Assembly: GCA_000233775.1 (NCBI GenBank)
Contig: CP003096.1
Span: 496,001 to 560,000 of the forward strand
Length of the DNA stretch: 64,000 nucleotides
Source of the DNA: Thermovirga lienii DSM 17291
GTDB taxonomy: Bacteria > Synergistota > Synergistia > Synergistales > Thermovirgaceae
Direction: 5' to 3'
Position 1 is the stretch's first letter, and each line of letters opens with the position of its first letter. The notes beneath the pieces were generated by a model, which was given only the letters and a program-made list of their open reading frames with translations, did not search any database and was not told where the DNA came from. Positions 33,706 through 42,848 of the stretch are shown here, one piece after another. Both the position numbers and the translations under genes were made by a program.

Positions 33706-35511
33706 ATGGTAAGTTTCTTCAGGAGCATCAGGTCCAGGTTTATTGCCTTTCTTGTTCTGATAGTTGCTCTGTTTTTGGGGCTTCTTTTGGTGTTTACTTA
33801 TAGTTCCCTTAAAGATGCAGCCTTGAGAAATGCCAAAGAGCTTTCAAGGGCAGCAATGAGACAGACAAAAGGTAGCATCGACATCTTCTTTTCCGAGCTT
33901 GAGAGGTTGGCTAGGGCCTTGGCCAAGTACCCTGCCTTTAAAAACGTCGACACCACCGTCATGAGAGAGATCGTGCTGGCAGAGGTGGAAGCTAGGAAGG
34001 AATACCTAAGGGCGATTTATCTTGGAACGAAGGATGGCAAGATGTACGAGTGGGGCATAGGTCCAGGTTTTGTAAACAACAGTCCAATCTTTGAGCCTCA
34101 TTACGACCCCCGGGAAAGGCCCTGGTTCAAACGAGCTTTAGAAAAGGGAGAATTTTCTGTCTCGGATCCCTATCTTTATGCAAGCTTTCCAGCCTTGGGC
34201 ATAACCGCAGTGCTGCCGGTTTACGATGATTTGGGTGATTTTGTGGGTGTCTTGGGACTTGATATTCTCTTAGAGGACCTGCAAAAGATGGTAAAGAATT
34301 TCAAGATAGAGAAGAACGGAAAGGTTATTATTCTTAACAGGGATAATCATGTGATAGTAAGCCAGTTCGACGATGAAAAAGACGGAAAAAACACGAAGTT
34401 GGAGACTTTTGATCTTTTCAACATAGCTAACCTTGCAAATCATAAGGATAGCTACGTAGTAGAGTCTCATAAAATGGGCAAAAGATACTTGATAAGCACC
34501 ACAGAGGATCAACGTACAGGGTGGAAGATAATAGTTGCTCTGCCCTACGATGAAGTCATTTTGCCGGCTATAAGAAACATAAAAGGCATAATTGTGCTTG
34601 AGGTGCTGCTAACTATCTTTTTGGGGTTTGCTCTATTAGTGATGAGCAATAACATAATAATCCATCCCTTGAGAGACGCTATAGAGGTGATAGAGGCCAC
34701 TAAAGTTGGCGACGCGACAGTTAGAATGCCAGAGGATCGCAAAGATGAGTTTGGTGTCCTGGCTAGGGAGTTCAATAGACTCATAGAGGCGGTCAGAGAG
34801 TACCAGAGGGAACTGGAAGAGAAAGTTAAAGATAGGACCAAGAGAATCATAGAACTTCAAAAGGAAAATTTGAGGCTTAGACTTATAGAAGAGAAGGAAA
34901 GAATCTACGGTTACTTGCACGATTCCTTGGGCGCTAGGTTGACCAATATAAACATATCCAACGCAGTGGCGCAGAAGGTCGTGGATAAAGACAAAAAGAT
35001 GCTAAAAGATATGCTCCAGAGAATCGAGACCAATACTAGACTTGCCATTTCGGACCTTAGGGAGATACTCAAGGGATCTACCCTTGACAGTAGGCGGATG
35101 ATAGATTTTTGTAACGTCCTGCACGCCAACGTGAAAAGCAGGCTGGAGCTGAAGGACATAGAGCTTGAATGGCATTCAGAACTGGACCCTCTACAGGATG
35201 AAATTTGCCCCAAAGTGCGCTTGGAGTTTGAGAAAATTCTTCAAGAATTGACAAGCAATGTGCTTAAACACTCCGAGGCCAAGAACGTAAGGGTTTTCTT
35301 TTCATTGGACGAAGATAAGCTTAGGCTTGAATATTCGGATGACGGTGTAGGAGGAGCCTTAGTGGACCCAGAAAAGAAAGGCTATGGATTGGCAGGAATA
35401 GCAGAGAGGGTAAAGATGTTGGGAGGCGAGTTCAAGGTGAATTCCCCAAAGGGTGGAGGTACCAAGGTGGTAATTCTTTTACCTAACAGGGGGAGGAGAG
35501 AGGAATTATGA
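33706..35511 (+). CDS. Membrane sensor histidine kinase (NarL/LuxR-type, Cache sensor)
   Basis: A 601-residue kinase: helix 1 near residues 12-30, an extracytoplasmic double-Cache-like sensor (about 35-285) with the typical YDPRERPWFKRAL motif, helix 2 (about 287-310), a HAMP domain, a coiled coil, and a HisKA_3 dimerisation helix with phospho-acceptor His405 in YLHDSLGAR. The HATPase domain follows with ELTSNVLKHS and DDGVGG, then KGYGLAGIAERV. Cache sensors of this kind bind carboxylates or amino acids. The stop overlaps the regulator start (ATGA), and a DAACS symporter lies downstream, a likely target. Confidence 0.9.
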   Translation: MVSFFRSIRSRFIAFLVLIVALFLGLLLVFTYSSLKDAALRNAKELSRAAMRQTKGSIDIFFSELERLARALAKYPAFKNVDTTVMREIVLAEVEARKEYLRAIYLGTKDGKMYEWGIGPGFVNNSPIFEPHYDPRERPWFKRALEKGEFSVSDPYLYASFPALGITAVLPVYDDLGDFVGVLGLDILLEDLQKMVKNFKIEKNGKVIILNRDNHVIVSQFDDEKDGKNTKLETFDLFNIANLANHKDSYVVESHKMGKRYLISTTEDQRTGWKIIVALPYDEVILPAIRNIKGIIVLEVLLTIFLGFALLVMSNNIIIHPLRDAIEVIEATKVGDATVRMPEDRKDEFGVLAREFNRLIEAVREYQRELEEKVKDRTKRIIELQKENLRLRLIEEKERIYGYLHDSLGARLTNINISNAVAQKVVDKDKKMLKDMLQRIETNTRLAISDLREILKGSTLDSRRMIDFCNVLHANVKSRLELKDIELEWHSELDPLQDEICPKVRLEFEKILQELTSNVLKHSEAKNVRVFFSLDEDKLRLEYSDDGVGGALVDPEKKGYGLAGIAERVKMLGGEFKVNSPKGGGTKVVILLPNRGRREEL

Positions 35512-36146
35512 TAAAGGTCATGATATGTGAGGACATAAAGGAGGTAAGGGAGGGGCTTAAGTTCCTCCTCGAGATGGATGAAGAGATAGAAGTGGTGTCC
35601 ACCACAGGAAAGGCCGAAGAGCTTTTTTCTTCCATAGAGCAATATGGTCCCCCCGATGTGGTCTTGATGGATATCGGCCTGGAGGGGATGTCAGGTTTGG
35701 AAGCCACGTCCCTGCTCGTTGAGAAGTATCCTAAGGTAAAGGTTCTAATTCTCACCATATTTGAGGAGGAAGAGAAGATATTGAAAGCCATAGAAAACGG
35801 GGCCTCAGGCTACATTCTGAAGAACAGCCGGCCGGAAGAGCTTGTATTGCAGATAAAAGCGGTCCATGCAGGAGGCGCTCCGGTAAGCCCCTCGGTGGCG
35901 AAGGTGCTCCTTAAAGAGCTAAGAAAGGGGAGCACAACTTCGTGTAACGAATATCGTTTAACGAGCAGAGAGAAAGAGATAATGAAGGCTCTAATGGAAG
36001 GTTTGACCTACAGGGAGATAGCTCAAAAGTTCAATATTGCATCCTCGACAGTCAAAAAGCATATTTTGCACATATACAGGAAAATGGAGGTCTCAAACAA
36101 GGTTGAGTTCATGAAAAAAGCCATGGTCCTGAATTTGGACGAATAA
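35508..36146 (+). CDS. LuxR/NarL-family response regulator
   Basis: A 212-residue regulator: a receiver domain with the acidic pair near the N-terminus (ICED), phospho-acceptor Asp55 in VLMDIGLEG, a switch Thr in LILTIFE and Lys in YILKNS. The LuxR-type helix-turn-helix is LTSREKEIMKALMEGLTYREI followed by ASSTVKKHILHIYRKM. It is coupled by 4-bp overlap to the sensor kinase. The adjacent carboxylate/amino-acid symporter 160 bp downstream is its probable regulon member. Confidence 0.93.
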   Translation: MIKVMICEDIKEVREGLKFLLEMDEEIEVVSTTGKAEELFSSIEQYGPPDVVLMDIGLEGMSGLEATSLLVEKYPKVKVLILTIFEEEEKILKAIENGASGYILKNSRPEELVLQIKAVHAGGAPVSPSVAKVLLKELRKGSTTSCNEYRLTSREKEIMKALMEGLTYREIAQKFNIASSTVKKHILHIYRKMEVSNKVEFMKKAMVLNLDE

Positions 36147-36305
36147 AATTTTACGTTTATACACCAAAAGTAGTATTTGTTCCTTCGTTAAATTGATTTT
36201 TGGCCTCTGAAGATACCCAGTTTGGTTAATAGTCCCCCAGACAAAGACAATCTAAAATTTTAAATTGGGTGATTGTAGCAAAAAAATTGTTAGGGGGGAG
36301 AAGAA

Positions 36306-37592
36306 GTGAGTGAAAAAAGCGGCGGTTTGTTTAGTTGGTACTTCAACACCAATCTTCTTTTGCGAATCTTAATAGGCTTGGTCTTGGGAGGGATAGTTGG
36401 TTTGGTAGCCGGGGAGTCCATTTTATGGGTGGCCCCCTTCGGTAGTCTCTTCGTGCGTCTGCTCAAGATGATAGTCATGCCGGTGATATTGACTACGTTG
36501 GTTGTTGGTGCAGCAAGCATAAGCCCTGCGGAATTAGGCAAAGTGGGTATCAAGATAGTCATCTATTATCTTGTTACATCTGCCTTCGCGGTTGCTGTAG
36601 GGCTTCTCATGGGGAACGTCTTCAAGCCTGGATTGGGCCTTGATTTGAGCAACATAGGAGAAGCTGCCGGCAAGGCCATACAGAAACCTTCCTTGGTGGA
36701 CACTTTACTGAACATCATACCCACAAACCCATTCAGCGCCCTCTCTGGAGGAGCTGTTCTTCCCACCATATTCTTTGCCATAATATTTGGTATAGGTATT
36801 AGCTATCTTAAGATAAGCAAAGAAGAGAGGCTCAAAAAGGCAGGAGATATACTGTTCAATGTCTTCGACGGAGCAGCTGAGGTTATGTACCTGATCGTAC
36901 GATGGGTGCTCCAATACGCCCCAATAGGTGTCTTTGCTCTGATTGCTGTGGTTTTTGCAAAGCAGGGGCCGAAGGTGGTAGGACCCCTTGGAACCGTCAC
37001 ATTGGCTTGTTTCTTGGGTTACATACTTCACACTGTGGTGGTCTATGGAGGTTTGTTGACCCTTTCAGGACTCAACTTCTTCAAGTTCTTGAGTGGAGCA
37101 AAGGAAGCAATGATAACGGCTTTCGTGACCAGAAGCAGCAGTGGTACTTTGCCGGTGACCATGAAGTGCGCTGAGGAGAATTTGGGCGTATCGAAGCAGG
37201 TCTATTCCTTTACCCTTCCTCTTGGTGCTACCATAAACATGGACGGTACAGCCATATATCAGGGAGTATGTGTTCTCTTCATAGCCTTCGCAGTGGGTAT
37301 GCCCCTAGACCTGACTCAGCAGCTTACTGTGATCCTTACGGCAGTTTTGGCTTCCATAGGTACTGCGGGAGTTCCTGGTGCCGGAGCGATAATGCTTTTG
37401 ATGGTTCTGCAATCTGTGGGGCTTTCCATGGATGAAGGATCCGCCGTGGCAGCGGCATATGCCATGATACTCGGTATTGATGCTATCTTGGATATGGGAA
37501 GAACTTGCATAAACGTGACAGGAGACCTCACCGGTACTACCATAGTGGCTAAGACGGAAAAGTTGTTAAACATGAGCAAATGGGGTAAATGA
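36306..37592 (+). CDS. Dicarboxylate/amino acid:cation symporter (DAACS)
   Basis: A 428-residue GltP/DctA-type symporter. The re-entrant hairpin 1 is [17 protein letters not shown], helix 7 holds [15 protein letters not shown] (the sodium-coupled NMDGT motif), hairpin 2 is [17 protein letters not shown], and helix 8 carries [16 protein letters not shown], whose Asp and Arg bind carboxylate substrates. It imports glutamate, aspartate or C4-dicarboxylates with Na+ or H+. GTG 36306 follows GGGGGGAGAAG. Its original terminator has been split by an IS256-family insertion. Confidence 0.93.
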   Translation: MSEKSGGLFSWYFNTNLLLRILIGLVLGGIVGLVAGESILWVAPFGSLFVRLLKMIVMPVILTTLVVGAASISPAELGKVGIKIVIYYLVTSAFAVAVGLLMGNVFKPGLGLDLSNIGEAAGKAIQKPSLVDTLLNIIPTNPFSALSGGAVLPTIFFAIIFGIGISYLKISKEERLKKAGDILFNVFDGAAEVMYLIVRWVLQYAPIGVFALIAVVFAKQGPKVVGPLGTVTLACFLGYILHTVVVYGGLLTLSGLNFFKFLSGAKEAMITAFVTRSSSGTLPVTMKCAEENLGVSKQVYSFTLPLGATINMDGTAIYQGVCVLFIAFAVGMPLDLTQQLTVILTAVLASIGTAGVPGAGAIMLLMVLQSVGLSMDEGSAVAAAYAMILGIDAILDMGRTCINVTGDLTGTTIVAKTEKLLNMSKWGK

Positions 37593-37619
37593 TAGTTTGT
37601 AAAAAAGTTTTTAAGTTGT

Positions 37620-37641
37620 AAGGGGCAAAGCAAAGGCTTTG
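37620..37641 (+). terminator. Left half of the symporter terminator, disrupted by an insertion
   Basis: AAGGGGCAAAGC (37620-37631) plus AAAGGCTTTG is the 5' arm, loop and the first bases of the 3' arm of a hairpin whose remaining part (CCCCTTTTTGTTT) now lies at 39047-39059. Removing the IS and one copy of the duplication rebuilds a perfect 12-bp stem with an AAAG loop and T tail. Confidence 0.85.
37634..37641 (+). repeat. Left 8-bp target duplication of the IS256-family element
   Basis: AGGCTTTG occurs immediately outside both ends of the element (37634-37641 and 39039-39046). Eight or nine bp is the usual duplication of IS256 elements. Confidence 0.85.
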
Positions 37642-39038
37642 GGTCAAGTCCTATATTTTGTGTAAATTTGTTTTGGTCTCTGGTAATGGTCTTATGCATT
37701 TTTCTTATTTTTTGTTAAAGGCAATAGATTTTAGGGCTTGATCTAGATTGCTGTTGTGAAAGATATTCATAGTACTCATCCATATCAAGGTACTTCCTTC
37801 CACCAGCCCACTTGTTGTCTATCTCAAGAAGAACTGCGCCAAGCAACCTTACTGCCGATTCCCTGCTTGGAAATATCCGTATAACCCTCTCCCTACGCCT
37901 TATCTCCTCATTCAATCTCTCCACACTGTTGGTCGTCCTCAGACGCTTACGATACTTCTCCGGCAAAGACAATATCGCCACAGCATCGTCAAATCCCTCT
38001 TCCAAAATCCTCATCGCCTTAGGAGCTTTTTCTTCGTATTCCTCTAAAACCCTCATCAACAACATCCTGGCTGTCCCCATATCCGGAGCATGCAAAATAG
38101 CCTGTATCCGAGTCTTGAGCTCCCCCTGAAGACCCTTAGGTGAAGCAGATAGTATGTTCCGTATAAAATGAGTTTGACACCTCTGCCAGCTTGACCCCTG
38201 AAAATTTCTCCTCAAAGCCTTTACTAATCCCTTGTGGTCGTCAGATACCACTAAATCCACACCTCTTAAACCTCTATCTTTCAACCAACCGAAAAAATCC
38301 CCCCAGCTCTCCTCTGATTCGCTATCTCCTACCACAAACCCCAAAACTTCTCGTATACCTTCTCTGTTCACACCCACACATATAAGCATGCTCCTATGTA
38401 AGACCCTGTTTTCTTCCCTCACCCTTATAACCAATGCATCTACAATCAAAAAAGGATACTCCTTGTCCTTCAAAGACCTATCTCTCCACGCTTCTATAAC
38501 TGGATCCAGCCTCCTGCATAATTCCGACACCAATGACTTGGATATCCTTACTCCACATAACTCCTCGGTTATCTCAGATACCTTACGGGTTGATACCCCA
38601 TTTACTACCATCTCCATCAAAGCCAAAATAAAGGCCTGTTCGCTCCTCTGATATCTGCTGAAAAGCTCCGTAGAAAACTTGCCATTACGAAGCCTGGGCA
38701 CCCTCAAAACAAGGCTCCCTACTCTCGTCGTAAGCCTGTGCGGGTATGTCCCGTTGCGATACCCTCGTCTTTCCTCTGTCCGCTCGTAAGCCTCTGCTCT
38801 CAACTGTTCCGTTGCCTGGGCTTGAAGAACTTGATTCAATACCGACTCCAATAACTTAGATACTCCAGAATCCTTACTGTCCGACAAAAATAACTGATGC
38901 AGTAATTCTGAGTCGATGGTAATATTGTACTGAGCCATTGCAAGGTCACCTCCGGTTTGGGTTTGTTTTTCCGCTTACCATTTTAAACCAGAGACCTTGC
39001 CTTGGCTCTTAATTTTACACAATTATATGGACACAACT
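37642..39038 (-). mobile_element. IS256-family insertion sequence, intact
   Basis: A 1397-bp element bounded by imperfect inverted repeats: GGTCAAGTCC...TTGTGTAAA at the left and, read inward from the right, AGTTGTGTCC...TTGTGTAAAA. A second inverted block, GGTCTCTGGT, lies further in at both ends. It carries one full-length transposase on the minus strand and is flanked by AGGCTTTG duplications. It sits inside the terminator of the symporter gene. Confidence 0.88.
37715..38938 (-). CDS. IS256/Mutator-family transposase
   Basis: A 407-residue transposase with the Mutator signature: Asp in FLIVDALVIRVREENRV, Asp in VDLVVSDDHKGLVKAL, the SSWQRCQTHFIRNIL motif with conserved Cys-x-x-His, and a late Glu in TTNSVERLNEEIRRRERVI. 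The frame is complete, with start ATG 38938 after CCGGAGGTGACC. The element may be active. Confidence 0.95.
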   Translation of the reverse strand: MAQYNITIDSELLHQLFLSDSKDSGVSKLLESVLNQVLQAQATEQLRAEAYERTEERRGYRNGTYPHRLTTRVGSLVLRVPRLRNGKFSTELFSRYQRSEQAFILALMEMVVNGVSTRKVSEITEELCGVRISKSLVSELCRRLDPVIEAWRDRSLKDKEYPFLIVDALVIRVREENRVLHRSMLICVGVNREGIREVLGFVVGDSESEESWGDFFGWLKDRGLRGVDLVVSDDHKGLVKALRRNFQGSSWQRCQTHFIRNILSASPKGLQGELKTRIQAILHAPDMGTARMLLMRVLEEYEEKAPKAMRILEEGFDDAVAILSLPEKYRKRLRTTNSVERLNEEIRRRERVIRIFPSRESAVRLLGAVLLEIDNKWAGGRKYLDMDEYYEYLSQQQSRSSPKIYCL

Positions 39039-39046
39039 AGGCTTTG
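39039..39046 (+). repeat. Right 8-bp target duplication of the IS256-family element
   Basis: The second AGGCTTTG copy, identical to 37634-37641, followed directly by the separated 3' arm and T tail of the symporter terminator (to about 39059). Confidence 0.85.
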
Positions 39047-39149
39047 CCCCTTTTTGTTTGAGAATATAAGTTTTTAGGGGGAAGGATACAATGTATAATA
39101 AATGTTGTATAAAACAGGAATACAAACGTTGAAAAGAGGTGTAAACCTG

Positions 39150-40076
39150 TTGATAACCATAGTAGGCTGCGGGGCGCTAGGGTCCCTCTTTGCTGCAAGG
39201 ATGCTTGAGTCAGGGGTAGATGTACAGGCCCTTCAAAGGCCTGGTGCTCATTATGAGGTTTTAAAGGAAAAGGGGCTAACGTTGCTGGAGTTGGAGGGTG
39301 AGGAAAAGAGCTTTTCCTTTCCTGTGTACGATGACATAGATTCCTGTGCACCATCGGACCTTGTAATAATTTTGGTAAAGGCTTTTCAAACTCCCCATGT
39401 GGCTCCAAAGCTTTTACCTCTGCTGAAGGAAGATGGAGCTATTCTCACCCTTCAAAATGGCCTTGGAAACGTGGAGGTGCTCAAGGAGCATGTTCCCCTC
39501 AAGAAGCTTTTTGCCGGAAGCGTCACTTATGGAGCTTACAGGGTGGCCCCGGGAGTTGTAAAGGCGGCGGGAGAGGGCAAGATAAAGTTCGGCCCCCTGG
39601 ACAAGATGGTCAGCCCAGAGCCTGTGATGGACTTTTTGAAACAGAGCGGGCTTAATGTTGAGTTGGTTGATGACCCCATGAGGGTCTTGTGGGAAAAGGT
39701 GGCCATAAACGCCATGATAAACCCGGTGGTGGCCCTCGCAAGATGCAATAACGGCAAGATACTGGAAGTACGGGAGGCTCTCGAGCTTTGCAGGGTGCTT
39801 TTTGATGAGGCCTTGGAGGCTGCCAGGTGTGAGGGGATAACTTTGGATGAGGAGTCTCTTTGGAGTTTTGCCATGGAGGTGCTGGAAAAAACTGCCGCCA
39901 ACAGGCCTTCGATGCTTCAGGATCTTGAATCTGGAAGAAGGACTGAGAACGAGGCCATATCGGGCTATATTTTGAAGGCCGCTGAGAAAAAGGGCGTAGA
40001 ACTGCCTGCGACGAAAGTTGTTTACAGCCTTATGAAGCTTGCAGAGCACGCCGCAATAAAAGATTATGTAGTGTGA
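39150..40076 (+). CDS. panE: 2-dehydropantoate 2-reductase (ketopantoate reductase)
   Basis: A 308-residue PanE/ApbA protein with the NADPH-binding IVGCGALGSLFAARM at the N-terminus, a catalytic Lys in LWEKVAINAMINPVVAL, and the C-terminal GRRTENEAISGYILKAA with substrate-binding Asn/Glu. It reduces ketopantoate to pantoate for coenzyme A synthesis; some family members act on other 2-oxoacids. TTG 39150 is the start that fits AAAAGAGGTG and the Rossmann motif; longer starts add an unlikely leader. A TATAAT box at 39094-39099 lies just beyond the IS. Confidence 0.88.
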   Translation: MITIVGCGALGSLFAARMLESGVDVQALQRPGAHYEVLKEKGLTLLELEGEEKSFSFPVYDDIDSCAPSDLVIILVKAFQTPHVAPKLLPLLKEDGAILTLQNGLGNVEVLKEHVPLKKLFAGSVTYGAYRVAPGVVKAAGEGKIKFGPLDKMVSPEPVMDFLKQSGLNVELVDDPMRVLWEKVAINAMINPVVALARCNNGKILEVREALELCRVLFDEALEAARCEGITLDEESLWSFAMEVLEKTAANRPSMLQDLESGRRTENEAISGYILKAAEKKGVELPATKVVYSLMKLAEHAAIKDYVV

Positions 40077-40098
40077 TTTTTTCTAAGAGGAAATGAAT

Positions 40099-40527
40099 AT
40101 GAAATGCCATCTTTGTGAAGAAAAACCATGCAGTAAAGGAAAGCCCTGCTTAGAAAAGGACAGTAAGCCTCTATACAAGGATCCAGAGGAAGCAAAAATA
40201 TTCAAGGTTGCTGCTGAGGTTGAGGCCTTATATTATTGTGAGCAATTCGAGATGCCTCTGCGGCCCTGGATAGGCAGAGTCACTTGCAATCCAGCGGAAC
40301 AGGCTAGAGTTCTTGAGGAAGAAGGGTGCCAGTTGTTGGTGGTAATGGGATTGTGTGTTGGGCATGACTCCATTTTTTACAGGCACGCAAAAGCGCCTGT
40401 TACGACCTTATTGGTAAAGGACAGGAAGTTGGGACACAATCCAGCAGCAGCTATTTATTGCAGGTATATAAGGAACAATTTGAATTACAACCCCAAAAAA
40501 AGACGTCAGGAGGAGGGAGAAGCATGA
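40099..40527 (+). CDS. DUF1847-type cysteine-rich metal-binding protein
   Basis: A 142-residue protein that begins with a cysteine cluster (CHLC, then KPCSKGKPC) and continues with DUF1847-like sequence: LYYCEQFEMPLRPWIGR, GCQLLVVMGLCVGHDSIFY and APVTTLLVKDRKLGHNPAAAIYC. The family is predicted to bind metal; its function is not known. The earlier ATG 40093 would leave only one base after AAGAGGA, so 40099 is chosen. Its stop overlaps the next start (ATGA), tying it to an aminotransferase. Confidence 0.7.
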   Translation: MKCHLCEEKPCSKGKPCLEKDSKPLYKDPEEAKIFKVAAEVEALYYCEQFEMPLRPWIGRVTCNPAEQARVLEEEGCQLLVVMGLCVGHDSIFYRHAKAPVTTLLVKDRKLGHNPAAAIYCRYIRNNLNYNPKKRRQEEGEA

Positions 40528-41699
40528 ACATAAGCAGTCCGAGGAAAGTGCCAGAAAAACTTTTGTTGGGGCCGGGGCCCACGCCTGTGGAGCAGAGGGT
40601 CCTTCAGGCTTTGGCTCAGCCCACATTGGGACATCTTGACAAGAATTTTGTGGCCATAATGGACGAAACCAGGGAGCTTCTGCGCTACGTGTTTCAGACA
40701 AAGAATGAACTTACGATAGCTATGCCTGGTACGGGAAGTGCAGGCATGGAGACAGCTTGTGTGAACATGATCGAGCGAGGAGACAAGGTCATAATTTGTG
40801 AGCACGGTGTATTTGGAACCAGGATGCACGACGTTGCTGAACGGTGCGGTGCGGAAGTGGTTTCCGTAACTGCCCCCATGGGTAAGCCCATTGATCCGGA
40901 GGACGTAAGAAGGGCTATAAAAGCCAACCCAGACGCTGTTTTGGTAGGGATCGTTCATGCGGAAACTTCAACAGGAGTCCTGCAGCCACTGGACGAGATT
41001 GCTTCATATGCCCATGATGCAGGAATGTACATGCTTGTCGATGCCGTTACCTCTCTGGGAGGCATGGAAGTCCCTGTAGACAGGTTGGGGTTGGATATGG
41101 TCTATAGTGGTAGCCAAAAGTGCTTGGCATGCCCACCTGGACTTGCTCCTGTAACGGTCAGTCCCAGGGCGACCGAGCGGATAAAGAATAGAAAGACGAA
41201 AGTGCAGAGCTGGTACCTGGACCTTACCATGATAATGAGGTATTGGGGACAGGAGCGGTTCTATCACCACACGGCCCCGGTCAACATGATTTATGCCTTG
41301 AACGAAGCCTTGCGCATAATTGCTGAGGAAGGGCTAGAAAATAGGTTCGCTCGCCACAGAAGAAATGCTGAGGCCTTATGGGCTGGGTTGGAGGCCATGG
41401 GGCTCAAGCTCCTTGTGGATTATGAATACCGCTTGCCCAGCTTGACGTCCATCGTGGTTCCTGAAGGGGTGGACGAGGCTATGGTTCGAAGACAGCTCAT
41501 GGAGGAGTACAATATAGAGATAGGAGCTGGCCTCGGAGAGCTAAAAGGCAAGATCATAAGGGTAGGGTTGATGGGAAGCGGTTCCAACAAGAAGAACATA
41601 GAGCTTTTCCTCGTAGCCCTTGGAAACGTGCTGAGAAAGCAAGGGTTTAAATCGGACATCTCTTCGGCCTTGGAGGCAGTAGAAGAGGTCTTGGCGTGA
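40524..41699 (+). CDS. Alanine-glyoxylate/serine-pyruvate-type aminotransferase
   Basis: A 391-residue class V PLP enzyme of the AGXT/serine-glyoxylate group. Its N-terminal LLLGPGPTPVEQRVLQAL is typical, Asp in MLVDAVTSLGG contacts the cofactor, and Lys199 in SGSQKCLACPPG forms the Schiff base. A C-terminal GAGLGELKGKIIRVGLMG closes the active site. It transfers amino groups between alanine, serine or related amino acids and glyoxylate or pyruvate; the exact pair is open. ATG 40524 follows AGGAGGGAG and overlaps the DUF1847 stop. Confidence 0.9.
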   Translation: MNISSPRKVPEKLLLGPGPTPVEQRVLQALAQPTLGHLDKNFVAIMDETRELLRYVFQTKNELTIAMPGTGSAGMETACVNMIERGDKVIICEHGVFGTRMHDVAERCGAEVVSVTAPMGKPIDPEDVRRAIKANPDAVLVGIVHAETSTGVLQPLDEIASYAHDAGMYMLVDAVTSLGGMEVPVDRLGLDMVYSGSQKCLACPPGLAPVTVSPRATERIKNRKTKVQSWYLDLTMIMRYWGQERFYHHTAPVNMIYALNEALRIIAEEGLENRFARHRRNAEALWAGLEAMGLKLLVDYEYRLPSLTSIVVPEGVDEAMVRRQLMEEYNIEIGAGLGELKGKIIRVGLMGSGSNKKNIELFLVALGNVLRKQGFKSDISSALEAVEEVLA

Positions 41700-41726
41700 G
41701 GGCGTGAGCTTCTAGGCGATAAAACG

Positions 41727-41761
41727 GGGTTGGCAAGGATGCTTTTTTCCCTTGCCAACCC
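41727..41761. terminator. Hairpin after the aminotransferase gene (atypical terminator)
   Basis: GGGTTGGCAAGG and CCTTGCCAACCC form a perfect 12-bp stem, but the T run (TTTTTT) sits in the loop rather than after the stem. It may be a terminator of reduced efficiency or an mRNA-stabilising structure before the next gene. Confidence 0.5.
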
Positions 41762-41803
41762 TCATTAGATGAGATTGTAAACGTAGAGTTGGGGGAGTTA
41801 CAC

Positions 41804-42847
41804 ATGAGAGACGATAGGTTGTCCCAGTTTTTTTTAGCCATTTTGGGCGTGGTGGCCTTAGGGTTCGTTCTGAAGGTGGCCAAAGGTGTGATTCTCCCCC
41901 TGGTTGTGGCTTGGCTTCTTTATTTTATTTTTGCTCCCGTGGTAAGGGTAATGGCTAAAAGGAAAATACCCACTTTCATAAGCACAACCGTAGTGCTTAT
42001 GGTTTTCATCGGCGTGTGCTTCGGTGGGGCCTTGTTCCTCAACGGAAGGGTCCAAGCGTTGATCGAGGCCTTTCCCAGGTATCAAGCCCGGTTTGCCGAG
42101 CTCCTTATAGAGTACTCTCAGAGTTATAACTTGCCCAAGTACGTGGTCTCCAACATCGATCCTGGACCAATGATAGGCAAGTACCTTTTATCTTTGTCCA
42201 CCTTCTTTGTGGGGTTTGTCAGTAACTTGATATTGGTCGTAATATTTCTTGTGTTTCTCCTCTCCAGTGCCCCTTACTTTGAGCGCAAAATAGAAATGGC
42301 GTTTTCCAAGAAACACAGCAGGAAGGTAATCCACTTGCTGCACACCATATCGCTTCAGATAGGTCGTTACCTTGCCCTTCAGTTTATGATAAGCGCCATA
42401 ACGGGAGTTTTAGTTTGGTTGGCCCTGAAAAGCATAGGGGTGGATTTCTCTATAACATGGGGTGCCTTGGCTTTCGTCTTGAATTTCATACCTACTATAG
42501 GCTCCATAGTGGCATCAGTTCCTCCAGTGGTGTTGAGCTTTGTGCAGTTTCATCCACAAATGACACCCGTGGTTATAACAGCACTGGCCCTCTTTGGGAT
42601 TCAGCAGGTAATGGGAAACCTGATAGCTCCCAAGATAATGGGAGAGAACCTCAATTTAAGTCCCATAGTGATATTGCTTTCCTTGCTGTTCTGGGGATGG
42701 CTTTGGGGCGTTACTGGAGCTATATTGTCCATTCCCATTGCCAGCGCCATCAAGATTGTCTGCGAGAACGTGGAACAGCTAAAGTTCATTGGCGTACTTA
42801 TGGGGTCCTCTCGTTACATGGGCAAAAGGCCTGACGCAACGTTGTGA
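41804..42847 (+). CDS. AI-2E family transporter (TqsA/PerM-like)
   Basis: A 347-residue membrane protein of about eight helices in the AI-2E/UPF0118 family. Hallmarks are the early VAWLLYFIFAPVV helix, the LVWLALKSIGVDFSITWGALAFVLNFIPTIGSIVA block, and the late NLIAPKIMGENLNLSPIVILLSLLFWGWLWGV. Members have been described as quorum-signal exporters or as Na+/H+ antiporters, so the transported species cannot be stated. ATG 41804 follows GGGGGAG. It converges on the ABC-F gene with a 1-bp gap. Confidence 0.87.
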   Translation: MRDDRLSQFFLAILGVVALGFVLKVAKGVILPLVVAWLLYFIFAPVVRVMAKRKIPTFISTTVVLMVFIGVCFGGALFLNGRVQALIEAFPRYQARFAELLIEYSQSYNLPKYVVSNIDPGPMIGKYLLSLSTFFVGFVSNLILVVIFLVFLLSSAPYFERKIEMAFSKKHSRKVIHLLHTISLQIGRYLALQFMISAITGVLVWLALKSIGVDFSITWGALAFVLNFIPTIGSIVASVPPVVLSFVQFHPQMTPVVITALALFGIQQVMGNLIAPKIMGENLNLSPIVILLSLLFWGWLWGVTGAILSIPIASAIKIVCENVEQLKFIGVLMGSSRYMGKRPDATL

Positions 42848-42848
42848 A

